A DNA stretch of 64,000 nucleotides, from contig NC_084802.1 in the NCBI RefSeq assembly GCF_963169125.1, positions 114,084,903 to 114,148,902 of the forward strand. The letters run 5' to 3'. The stretch comes from Humulus lupulus. Taxonomy: Eukaryota; Streptophyta; Magnoliopsida; Rosales; Cannabaceae. A model generated the notes under the pieces. It saw only the letters and a list, made by a program, of their open reading frames with translations. It did not search any database and was not told the origin of the DNA. Below are positions 54,395 to 64,000 of this stretch, piece by piece. Every line of letters begins with the position of its first letter. Position 1 is the first letter of the stretch. The position numbers were made by a program, and so were the translations under genes.

Positions 54395-55700
54395 CCATCT
54401 GTATTATCAATAAATCCAGATAATACATCAACATAATAATTATCTTGTCCTTTAATATGCTCAATAATAGGATTATATCCTCTAATAATAAAATTATTAA
54501 GGAATTTTGTCATAGAAGCTTACTATTGCTTGCCAATCTGTTCTAATAGTAAATTCTTTTTTATTAATTAAATAAAGATTGAATGTATCTGAGGAATATT
54601 GGATTCTCATTATTTCGACATCAATACTAGTAATACTTTTTTTTTATACTGTCCTGAAACATATCTTGATATTTCTTCAGTATCTTTATAAGAATATTTA
54701 CTAGGTTTTTTCTTTAATACTGCTCCCCATCACTTATCACATCCATCTATTTCCATTATCAAATCTTCAGCTATTGATGTAAGGGATTATTTTTGTAAGT
54801 TTTTTACTACTTCTTTGATTTTCTTTACTAGTTTAATATCTTCTTTATTGAAGTATCTTTGACCATTAAGTTTGGTCCTATTATATAATAGCCAAAGTAA
54901 TTTTGATTAATTCTTAATATATGGACAGACATAATTAAATAATCCAAGAAATTGTTGAATACTTTTTAAATCTTCAAAATTTTAAGGGAAATCTAGTATC
55001 TTTTTACTAATATGAACTTGTAATATTAATATCCCTTTTCCTATTTAAGATCCTAGAAATTTTATGTATTCTTTTCCTAATTCCATTTTCTTTTGCTAAT
55101 AATTAAACCATACTGATCAAATTTTTTAAAAACATGTTTTAAATGGTATTCGTATTCCTTATAATCTTTGCTAAATACTAGAATATCGTCAATATATACT
55201 AATCAATAATTTAATTCATAAAATATTTTATCCATTCTTCTATGAAATATTAATGGGGCATTTTTAAGTCCCATTGGCATTACTAACCATTCAAATAATC
55301 CTTAGGGCAGACATATGCGGTCCAGGGAATTCTAGCTTTTGCCATTTATATTTGGTAGAAACCTGATATTAAGTCAAATTTACTAAAAACTCTACAACAT
55401 TATATTTTATTTATTAAAACATCTTTATCAGGAATAATATAAGAGTCGTCTTCAGAATTATCATTTAATCTTTTATAATCTATTACCATTCTACTTTTTC
55501 CCTAACTATTTCACTATGGTTTCTTACTAGAAAAGCATGACTCTTATGTGGTGAGTCACTATGTCTAATAAATTTATTTTTTAATAATTAGTCAATATGA
55601 TCCTTAAAATATTCTATGTTTATAGGATTAAATTTTAGTGCTTGACCAGTTATGTTATAATCTGAATTTTTTATTAATAATTTACATATTGGATTATCAT
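54395..55700 (-). pseudogene. reverse transcriptase and RNase H of the pararetrovirus
   Basis: RT is visible as MVIDYKRLND (about 55490), a KFDLISGFYQI-like block and the catalytic VYIDDILVFSKD near 55200-55165, then IQQFLGLFNYV (about 54960). RNase H: EDLIMEIDGCD (about 54770), EEISRYVSGQY (about 54680) and the end EHIKGQDNYYVDVLSGF (54470-54415). Reading requires several frame changes. All blocks are in family order. Confidence 0.85.
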
Positions 55701-55949
55701 TTTGTCTTAAATTTTTCATACTATCTCGATATTTACTTGTTTTTGTAGTTTATATATTAAATGTTCTAAATCGTTTTTAAATAGTAAGTCATATAATTCT
55801 TTTCCTATTATTATTTCTATCTAGTTTTTTTTTTTTATTAGATCTACTAATTCATTTTCTTCTATTAAATTTTTGCATGATCCTAATATTTTACAGTTAC
55901 ATTAGCCACCACGCTTCCGCAACAAATTTGATTGAATGGATATAATACT

Positions 55950-56290
55950 AGCAATTTTATAAATATTAACATAGTCTTTAGTAATGTTAATGCCTCCGTT
56001 TTTTTAATAGAAAATCTAATCCTATAATAATATCTATATTATTCATTTTTAAGTCTCTGAGCCATACTTGGCCTGATTAATATTTGTTAATATAATCATT
56101 ACAATTAGTAAAGAATCGGGATTTACAAGTGTCAAGATAATATTTATATTCAAAAGTATTTGTATTCATTTGTTGGGCTATTCTTGGTGTACAAGATGTT
56201 TTTCATTATTTTATAGGTATTACTGTACTATCCATTGCTACGAAACTACATCCTGTATCAATAAAATAGATTATTTCTATGTTTATATCT
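55950..56290 (-). pseudogene. aspartic protease of the pararetrovirus
   Basis: YFIDTGCSFVAMDSTVIPIK (about 56275-56215) has an intact DTG triad; NNIDIIIGLDFL (about 56045-56005) is the distal conserved part. It processes the polyprotein. Stops lie between the two blocks. Confidence 0.8.
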
Positions 56291-56519
56291 TTATGGATGA
56301 ATAGTCATTTTTATTTTTAGACTGTATAGATTACTAGAATTACAAACTAAAGGTATATAATCTATTAGTTTAGTTTGTTCTTCTTGATTATTTATGGAAT
56401 TATTAATATGTTGATAATTTATTATTTCTTCTTCTAATAGTGCTACTCTATTTTCAAGTGTTCTAATTCTTTCTTTTATTATTAAATTTCTATTAATTTT
56501 ATTAACTTGACTAACTTCT

Positions 56520-56700
56520 CCTATATTAGTTTAATATAGATTATTAATACATTTAATGCACATTTCTTTAAAACAGTTATTACATTTTGCTCTTTTACTA
56601 TAGCTAGGGTAGAATTTACAATGACTACAGGCTCTTCCTAAGCTTCCCTTATTTGTTTCCCAGTTATGTATGCATTCTTCAATATCCATAAATTCATTTA
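56520..56700 (-). pseudogene. second cysteine-rich motif of the pararetrovirus polyprotein
   Basis: CSHCKFYPSYSKRAKC followed by NNCFKEMCIKC gives exactly C-x2-C-x11-C-x2-C-x4-C-x2-C. This second motif between coat protein and protease is the one described for badnaviruses and tungroviruses. Upstream in the same frame is MDIEECIHNWETNKGSLGR; a stop follows NNLY. Downstream, ERIRTLENRVALLEEEII (about 56470-56415) is coiled-coil-like. Confidence 0.8.
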
Positions 56701-56707
56701 AGATCTC

Positions 56708-56960
56708 TTATTCTAGATTTATATGAACATGGTATTCTTCTTCATCTGAACTATTATTTTGCTCTTCTATTATTTGGTCTAGGTCTATTTCTTCTATACT
56801 ATAAATACTTTCTGTATCAGACATATCCTCTTCAACATTAAGGAAATCCATTTTAAATTGTTCTACTAACATTTCTTCTCCACTAAAATTATTATTTTTC
56901 AAACTACAACTAGTATAGACGTGTCCTATCTCTCCACAAAAAAAAAAACATGTTATTTTA
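56708..56960 (-). pseudogene. zinc knuckle and acidic stretch of the pararetrovirus
   Basis: A CCHC knuckle reads C-x3-C-x4-H-x4-C (CFFFC then GEIGHVYTSC); the usual spacing is C-x2-C, and the extra Phe sits in a run of eleven T, so slippage is likely. It is followed by a strongly acidic stretch (EEDMSDTESIYSIEEIDLDQ, NNSSDEEEYHVHINLE). The knuckle ends the coat-protein region in caulimovirids. Confidence 0.8.
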
Positions 56961-58090
56961 TTTCGATAATCTCGTTTATCATCATATCCTGTTACATGTC
57001 TACCTTTTCGAAGAAAATGTCCTTTAGCATTACTTCGTCTTAATTGATAGTACTTTTTATTTCCTTTATATTTTTTATTATGTCTTGGTTTATACTCTCT
57101 ATCTTTTATTCCATATTGTTGTGGAGTAAATATATTACTATAAAAACTAAAATTGTCTCCTTTTTATTGTTTTTTATTTAGACAAAAGTACATTTATCTA
57201 CTACATATTTTAGGATAAAATTTCTTCTAAAACTTATACTATCCATGGTCGTATTTCTAATGTGTGTCATGTTATTATTCCATGAATTTACTATTTTTGT
57301 TCCTAAAGCTCCCGATAATTGTATTAGCATTTTATCTCCTAATTCACTATTAATAGCGTTTCTTGAAATACTTCCTTATTTTACAAAATCAGTAACATAA
57401 ACTTTAATATATTTTTAATCCCTAATATATATTTGTTCTAGTTTTTTCATAGCATCTTGTTGAACACTTAATAATCCACTATTAGGATCTTCTCCAATTA
57501 TTAAAAGATGTATTTTATTAACATAATTATAAGGATTATTTCCTAAATCAATTAATTCTTTTGTTTCATTAGGGTACTGAGCTTTATACCTCTCCCAATG
57601 TGCTTTTAATGTGTCTCCAAAATAATTTTCTAAATAAGCATACATTTCTTATCCAGTATGATTATGCTCATTTTTTATATATTCTCTTATTATTTCTGCC
57701 ATCCAATTCATTATTAATGAATTCCATAGTTGGGGGTCAATATTTTTTTATATTTAATTATTTATTATTATTCCAATTTATACTTAAATCTCCTAGTTTT
57801 CTCTAACCTCTACTCTTATACTTAGGTTCTCCTTGGTAACAATAAGGATATACTGGTTGTCTAGGGAAATTTCCTCTGCTTAATGGTTCAATTGTTCTAG
57901 TATGGGGTCTTAAAAATAGATTACTATTAGCATTATTCATACTACTTTCTCCTGAACTATTCTCCATAAAATATTTTTTATATGAAATATCAGATATTTC
58001 AGTATTATTTTCTTTTGTAATATTTTCATTTTTAATTTTTTCTCTGATGATTAATATTTGATTTTTAAATTTATCTAGATTTTTATCCAT
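56961..58090 (-). pseudogene. coat protein region of the pararetrovirus
   Basis: MDKNLDKFKNQILIIREKIK (58090) with a Ser/Asn-rich stretch and PYCYQGEPKYKSRG; then after breaks MYAYLENYFGDTLKAHWERY, a coat-protein-like block with PYNYVNKIHLLIIGEDPNSG and QQDAMKKLEQIYI (57645-57415); then a basic tail (KYKGNKKYYQLRRSNAKGHF) near 57080-57000 before the zinc knuckle. Several stops and frame changes. Confidence 0.65.
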
Positions 58091-58099
58091 ATTATCATT

Positions 58100-58645
58100 T
58101 TCATCATCTTATAATTCTTCTTTGTTACTTTGTTCTCCATAATCTACAAAAGAAATACTAAGTCTATTATAATTTTGATATATAATTCCATTGGTGGGAG
58201 CACTTATATTTTCTTTTAATTTTACATCCCATTCTACTCATTCTAATAGTTGTGAAGAGTATTCGGGAGGTTTTATCGTTTTTATTCCTTTACTTTGAAG
58301 GGTTTCTGTTACTTTTTCTATTTTTAGGTTGAATCTTATGCTAGTATTATGTATTAAATTTCCTTGAAATCATGTAGATATTATGAGGTTTTCTTGGTCT
58401 ATTTTGCTATATCCTCTACTTTGAATTCTTAGTTTAATACTTCATATATCTTTAATCATCATCATAATGTTTCGAGTTACAAAGAATAAACCATAATTAT
58501 TATTCATGTCTACTTCAATCATAGATATAATATTTTTTTCTATCATCTTCTATACTTTCATCATATCATATTAATAAAAAATTTGCTCCTAATTTTTTCC
58601 TTACTAGTCCTTTTATTCTTATTATATACAAACTTTGACAATATA
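58100..58645 (-). pseudogene. possible movement-protein C-terminus of the pararetrovirus
   Basis: A reading such as MIEVDMNNNYGLFFVTRNIM, SKIDQENLIISTWFQGNLIH, IKPPEYSSQLLEWVEWDVKL runs across two stops. The layout (before coat protein, followed by an acidic DDENDN linker) suits a movement-protein end, but the core motifs would lie further upstream and are missing. Low certainty. Confidence 0.4.
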
Positions 58646-58649
58646 TTTA

Positions 58650-61600
58650 TGTAAAGAATGCCCTAAACTAGTACTTAATAAAACATTCACATTTTCATTG
58701 GTCTATAAAAGTAAGCCACTTATTATAAAGGTTTCAGTGGGGTCTTGCTTAAAAACATGCAAGTTGGCCCCAATAGTTTTAAAAAGAAAATATGAGTTTT
58801 TATGCAAAGTTCCAAAAAAAAAAAAAACCAATAATTTAAGTCCCACAGATAAGTTTAAAAAGTCTCAGAAAACATAACATTATTAAAATGGCATCTTTAA
58901 GTGATCGTTTTTCGTCCATAGGATGCCCCACGCCATACACACCAGGATGATAGAACTTCCCACATCACCACGCGTACCATGGAAAAACCTATTTGCTACC
59001 TGGAAGGGAAAGTAAAGGGGTGAGCTAAAAGCCCAGTAAGGAAGTAAAAACAAAAAGAAAGTAAGATACATCAATTTAGAAACACTATCATTCATCTTTA
59101 TCCATCATAGCATCAGCATAAAATTTGCATCAATATCATAAACGTAAACATATTACCACCATCATATCATAACTATCATAACATCATAACGGAATCGTAA
59201 ACATCACCAAACATCATAACATAATCATAACCATAACCAAATATCATAACACATTTATTCACAATTCCTTGTGAACATGGCCCGCAAACTTGTCCATGCC
59301 ACCCTTTGAGGTAAATAAGAGTCTCTGGTCCAAGAATAACCTCGGCGCATCCGCCCATGGAGTTACGTCTTCATATCCTTAGTAACTCGGGTTACGCCTT
59401 CTTTATCCTTAGCAACCCATTTTGATGTGTCGCGTTCATCACGCTAACATCCATTCATATCATACAACATTCATACAAGCCAACATATCATCACATTATG
59501 GCATTCATAATTCATAACATTTCATTCACACAACAGTCTAACCATTCATAATATCCATAAATTCTATCAACTTCCTTACCTCAGGTCCAAGCTAAGTTCA
59601 CAACCTCTCTACGAGCCTATACCATAACCAAAACGACATTTCTTAGCTTCATAAAATTACTATTTTACCCTTTCATACAACTCATGTGTGCATGGGCCAT
59701 GCACACATAATAAGAGTTACACACAACAAGCAAATATACTTAATTACACATATGGCCATAAAAAGAATAATGCTCAGTTTACCTACTTTGCACGCATGAT
59801 CTTTCTATAGAAGCTACATGGTTGAATAATAGACATAATTTTAGACGTAAAAGTGAATTTGCATGTAACATGCATACGTGGGAACGTTGCGTAATTGTGG
59901 CGTTTAAAACGATAATTATTTGCGTCTTATTTCTATCATTTTAAAAATAAAAGACTTGTAGCATGTGTTGTTTACCATTGTATATCTTCTTAAAATTACT
60001 AGGTTGATTAAATCTCCCAAGACATTCTTTTTATTTCATAAAAACAATTTTGTTTAGCCATTAAGAAAATATAAAAGACCATTTATTATTTTCAAATTAC
60101 AAAGAATTAACAAAGGCATTGGAAATTATTTTAAAAAGAAAAATACCTATGATTACCATGTTTTCCTTAGAAAAATCAATTTAATATTGATTAATTGTGT
60201 TACATAAATGATGTGAGAAAAATATATATTTTAAGTGTGGAAAAATATATTTTATTTGAATTATTTTAAGGCATAGTTTTATGTAACATAAATTCATAAG
60301 TGACAATTAAATAATCATTTTAAACATTTTAAACTAAACTACAGCCACCATTTAATTTCTTTAAAATCACAAATAAAATTAGATTCAATATTTTCCTTAA
60401 TCAAAATAAAGAAAAATATTAACTATTAAAATATACACTCATACCATATTAAAAATACAATTTTTAATATTACTATAATTTAGGGTATTAATTTATTTCA
60501 AATACTAATCAAATTCATTTTATTGAATCACACTTTACATTTTTTTTTACAAAAATTTCCAGCAATGATATTTAGCATTAAAATCACTATATTGAATTTA
60601 AAACCTCATATTTTTCTAAAAATATAATAAAACTTCTGTAGGTATTTATTTAAGTAAAAATATCATTTTATTGTGACTTAAAATACCCTTTTAATTTCAT
60701 AAAATCAACATAGCATTAAGAACATTACTTATGTATGCAAATCACTTTTTCGCCAAACTTATTACCCAATTATTCACAAAAATCAGCAAGCATAATTACT
60801 CATTAAATTCATCTTTTATCTCATGCCTTTCAAAAAATCCATTACAAAATCATACATGTCCAATAAATACAATAAACCACAAATCATACATGCTCTTATT
60901 ATACAAATAATTCTAAGAACATCACTAACACATATTCATATACAACCTTATAAAACCCTACAATAATAACAACATGCATTATTACATAAACACCATTATT
61001 CATATACGCCTTTATATTAAACCTAACATGTTTCTATCATCTTTCATGCATACCATAATTTATTTCTTCATAATATCATATACTTCCTAGCAAAATTTTA
61101 TGGACCCAATTATCAAGATTCCAAATTATTATTATACCCAAATTACATAGGTCGTAAAACATGGATCTAACATATTGAAAATCACAAAACATAAAACAAA
61201 ATATAGAGGGGATCCTTAGATATGCTTAGGCCGAAATCTTCATGTATACAATCATAAATTATCACTAATCATCATACATAGAAAATCAACACCAAAACCC
61301 CTTTATGCATTAAACCACAATACCCTTCATGCAAGATCAAATAACACATCAGCAACAAGATAATAAGAACACTAAGTAACCTATTTTCCTACCCAAAACA
61401 CAAATCCCCTTTCAACCATAGTCCCTCTAATAATATTACTCATCAAATACCAGTAACCACAAAATTGAGGGAGGGATTTCAATACCTCTGTTGATGGAAA
61501 TCAAGAATCCAATCTAGAAGCACCTCCTTGCTCAAACCCTAGGGGTTGTATTTTTTTTAATATCAAGATGGAGAAGAAGATGAACACCAAAATTTAGAGA

Positions 61601-62474
61601 CAACCCAAATGAATATACTAGATTTAACATAAGAAATCTTAGAACAAAACAAGAGCCTTACCCTAGCTTTAACCCTTCTTCTTCTTCTTCTTCTTCCTTT
61701 CTTTCTTCTTCTCATTCTCTCTAGAAAATGGCAGCCCCTTCCTCCTCTCTCTCTAGCTCGCCACTCTCTCTCTCTCCATCCTCTCTGTAGGTCACGACCA
61801 AAATGGCCTCATTTCCTTCCTTTCTTCCTTTTAATTCTTAATTCCCTCATAAAGCCTCACCAAGATAAATGGTAAGTTCCCCAATCCACTCATCAAATTA
61901 AGCCTAAAAATCCTTTATAATAAAGAGTATTTTAATTGAATAAAATGTCAAAATTCTCTTACTCAATAATAGCTATAATTCTCCAAAATTTATGTTTAAT
62001 TGATTGAGAAAAATAAAGGAAATATGCCATTACCTTTTCCTACTCCAAGCCGTCCATCACCCTTTCCCTTTCTTATTTTATTTTATTTATTTAAATTAAT
62101 TTAATCAATTATATCTAATATATGGAAATTATAAAATATGTAGAAAATCTACACATGTGCATCATGTTACCATGCACTTGCACACACTAAATCACTAGGG
62201 TGCATCACTATCTACCATGCACCTTAGTGCATTCAACCAAAACTCACATAATCACATTTTTAAAATAAAAATAAATATATATTATTTAACAAGTAATTTC
62301 ACAAAATATTCTACAAACAATTCTATCAATTAAATAAAATAACAGACAATCAAATAAAACAAACAACAACTAATAAAATAAATAACATTTAAATAAAACA
62401 ATTTATCACACTTAACACTTAAATAAAATAAATCACAAAATTTTAATAAACAAAAAAAAATTTGGTGCACTACA
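58650..62474 (-). repeat. 3' LTR of chromovirus G, minus strand
   Basis: On the minus strand it begins TGTAGTGCACCAAATTT (62474) after a polypurine tract and should end near 58650 (TGTAAAGAATGCCC on +, similar to the LTR starts of E and C). About 3.8 kb and very AT-rich. The TTACTGGGC...TTAGCTCACC block (minus strand, about 59035-59015) lies at the same distance from the LTR end as in the other chromoviruses, which supports the 58650 boundary. A (TTC)n run lies at about 61676-61700. No genes inside; open frames here show no recognisable motif. Confidence 0.75.
61674..61700. repeat. (TTC)n microsatellite
   Basis: CTTCTTCTTC repeated about eight times within the LTR of G. Confidence 0.9.
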
Positions 62475-63276
62475 TTATACCCTCCTTAAAAGGAATTTCG
62501 TCCCGAAATTCTTTCTTACCAAATAAGTCAGGGTATCTTGCTTTCATGTCTTCCTCCAACTCCCATGTTGCTTCTCGTTCCGTACTATTCTTCCACAAGA
62601 CCTTAACTAGTGGAATCCTTTTGGATCTCAATTTCTTGATTCCATTTTCAATAATGCGCTCAGGCTGTTCATCATAACTCAGGTCCTGCTTCAGCTGTAA
62701 CGACTCGTAACTCAACACATGAGAGGGGTCTGACACATACTTACGCAACATCGAGATGTGAAAGACGTTATGCGTTTCAGCTAATATTGGGGGCAGTGCC
62801 AAACGGTACGCAACTTATCCTACTCTGGCCAATATCTCAAATGGACCAATATATCTTGGGCTTAACTTCCCTTTCTTTCCAAAACGCATCACACCTTTCA
62901 TCGGCGAGACTTTCAAGAAAACAAACTCGTCCACTGAAAACTCGATGTCCCTTCTCTTGAGGTCAGCGTAGCTCTTTTGCCTACTCTTCGCAGTAAGCAT
63001 CATTTGGCGAATCTTCTCAATCACCTCACTGGCTTCCCTAACTGCTTCAGGACCTAAAATCTATTTCTCCCCAACTTCATCCCAGTGCAAAGGAGATCTA
63101 CACTTACGCCCATAAAGCATCTCATAGGGAGCCATCCCAATGGTAGATTGGTAACTGTTATTGTACGAGAACTCCATTAGGGGTAGATATCGGTTCCAAG
63201 ACTCTGAAAAGTCCAAAGCACAGCACCTCAACATGTGTTCTAAAATCTGAATTGTCCTCTAAGACTAGCCATCAGT
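62470..63276 (-). pseudogene. integrase end and chromodomain of chromovirus G
   Basis: Same frame as the upstream integrase. IEKIRQMMLTAKSRQKSYAD, FLKVSPMKGVMRFGKKGKL, SPRYIGPFEILARVG then a stop at about 62812, then LALPPILAETHNVFHISML, RKYVSDPSHVLSYESLQLKQ, and the chromodomain IPLVKVLWKNSTEREATWE, LEEDMKARYPDLFGKK. Stops near 63277, 63262 and 63256; the last of these lies where the catalytic Glu of the DDE core belongs. Confidence 0.9.
62475..62490 (-). other. polypurine tract of chromovirus G
   Basis: On the minus strand TTTTAAGGAGGGTATAA lies directly before the LTR. The chromodomain frame runs through it and stops at the LTR's own TGTAG. Confidence 0.75.
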
Positions 63277-64000
63277 CTAAGGATGAAAAGCGGTGCTAAA
63301 CTTTAGTCTTGATCCCACAGCTCTCTGTTTCCCTTTCCAAAAGTTCGATGTGAAAACTGACCCTTGATAAGAAATTATTGACTTTGGCACCCCATGAAGT
63401 CTCACTATCTCACTAACATACAAGTCAGCATATTGATCCGCTAAGTATGTGGTCTTAACTGGCAGAAAATGGGCAGACTTAGTGAGTCTATCTACTATCA
63501 CCCACACTGAGTCGTGCTGCTTGGTAGTTCTAGGCAACCCTACCAATAAATCCGTCGCGATATCCTCCCATTTCCATTCAGGAATGTAGAGCGGTTGAAG
63601 CAACCCTGCTGGCCTCTGGTGTTCCGCTTTGACTTGCTGGCATGTCAAACATCTAGCAACAAACTCAGCAATGTCCCTCTTCATTCCATGCCACCAATAT
63701 AATGCCTTAAGGTCTTGGTACATTTTCGTGGACCCTGGGTGCAAGGAATAAGGCATTGTGTGCGCTTCTTTCATAATACTTTCGTTAATTTCAGCATTGT
63801 CAGGCACCCAAATCCTATCCTTGTATCTTAGCAATCCACCATTAGACAATGTGAAATCACTACTGCCACCTTCTTGTACCAAAGCCTCTTGTTTCATTAA
63901 GGCTTCATCCAATTTCTGTCCTTCTCGAATTTGTTCTAATAGAGAGGATTGCAATGTGAGGTTCGCCAAACTTCCCATCACAATTTCGATGCCGGCATTT
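63277..64000 (-). pseudogene. RNase H end and integrase core of chromovirus G
   Basis: Runs off the window edge. Begins with the RNase H-integrase linker (SLANLTLQSSLLEQIREGQK), then the zinc-binding part (HPGSTKMYQDLKALYWWHGM, VARCLTCQQVKAEHQRPAGL) and core. The first Asp is present (IATDLLVGLPR), the second is Tyr in SIISYQGSVFTS instead of Asp, so integrase is inactive. The 5' part of G lies outside the window. Confidence 0.92.

Larger units (their letters stand above)
53546..58645 (-). mobile_element. endogenous caulimovirid (pararetrovirus) copy
   Basis: AT-rich minus-strand copy of a plant DNA pararetrovirus. Order on its coding strand: possible movement-protein C-terminus (58645-58100), coat protein region (58090-57130), nucleic-acid-binding zinc knuckle (56950-56890), acidic stretch (56902-56708), second cysteine motif (56700-56520), protease (56290-55950), RT and RNase H (55700-54395), separate viroplasmin-like ORF (54338-53546). 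Many stops and homopolymer frameshifts show long residence in the genome. The 5' part is missing, cut at about 58646 by the LTR of G. The family is Caulimoviridae; the genus cannot be fixed. Confidence 0.88.

Noticed and set aside
56708..58645. A Ty3/gypsy origin for the minus-strand 53.5-58.6 kb block
   Set aside because: No integrase, LTR or gypsy primer site; the order coat protein, knuckle, second cysteine motif, protease, RT, RNase H and viroplasmin-like ORF is that of caulimovirids.
58635..58877. Coding gene in the open frame at the LTR end of G
   Set aside because: No recognisable motif; it overlaps the LTR boundary and ends in an A-run.
61674..61700. TTC repeat as a regulatory site
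   Set aside because: A simple microsatellite; nothing around it supports a function.

Overview
The window is plant nuclear heterochromatin. I find no host gene, tRNA, rRNA or CRISPR array; nearly everything belongs to nested LTR retrotransposons plus one endogenous pararetrovirus. The element types (Athila, Tat with an antisense extra ORF, chromodomain chromoviruses with 2-4 kb LTRs, Copia, a caulimovirid copy) point to a flowering plant, probably a eudicot; I cannot name the species.

Layout. (1) 1-3569 and 15290-16098: an old Tat-lineage element with decayed gag-protease on +, tandem ~140 bp repeats, no pol, and an antisense extra ORF. (2) 3575-15289: an Athila element (A) inserted into that antisense ORF, with both LTRs, a perfect 5 bp target duplication GCTGG, tRNA-Asp-type primer site, gag-pol and an ORF in the env position. 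(3) 16099-30120: the left part of chromovirus C (5' LTR, primer site, gag, start of protease), split at 20119-29769 by a complete minus-strand chromovirus E (two LTRs, near-perfect target duplication, gag-pol in one frame except for a late frameshift in the chromodomain, and a leader ORF before gag). (4) 30121-30565: a junction filler with palindromes and a 54 bp-arm hairpin. (5) 30566-36832: the right part of chromovirus B (gag C-terminus to chromodomain, 3' LTR). (6) 36833-41640: two Copia fragments in opposite orientation. (7) 43240-46281: a second copy of the Tat antisense ORF, now on +. (8) 46282-53205: a gag-protease-only Athila relative (D). (9) 53206-58645: a decayed caulimovirid on the minus strand, with a viroplasmin-like ORF after the polymerase. 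(10) 58650-64000: a long LTR and integrase-chromodomain end of chromovirus G on the minus strand, running out of the window.

The most unusual signal is a set of short CG-containing palindromes clustered inside the LTRs. AGCGCTACAGCGCT occurs in Athila A and in the unrelated chromovirus B; GGTCGCGACGCT occurs in Athila D and in chromovirus C; chromovirus E carries clusters of a third motif, GATATATCG. Unrelated families therefore share a small vocabulary of palindromes in their LTRs. Second is the pararetrovirus, which combines a CX2CX11CX2CX4CX2C cysteine motif of the badnavirus/tungrovirus type with a separate viroplasmin-domain ORF. Third, four divergent chromovirus LTR families share a TTGCTGGGC-centred block at nearly the same distance (about 345-375 bp) from the LTR end.

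All coding regions carry stops, frameshifts or lost catalytic residues, so nothing here looks autonomously active. Element A and element E have nearly identical LTR pairs and are the youngest insertions. No alignment or database search was run; percentages are not given because they were not computed.
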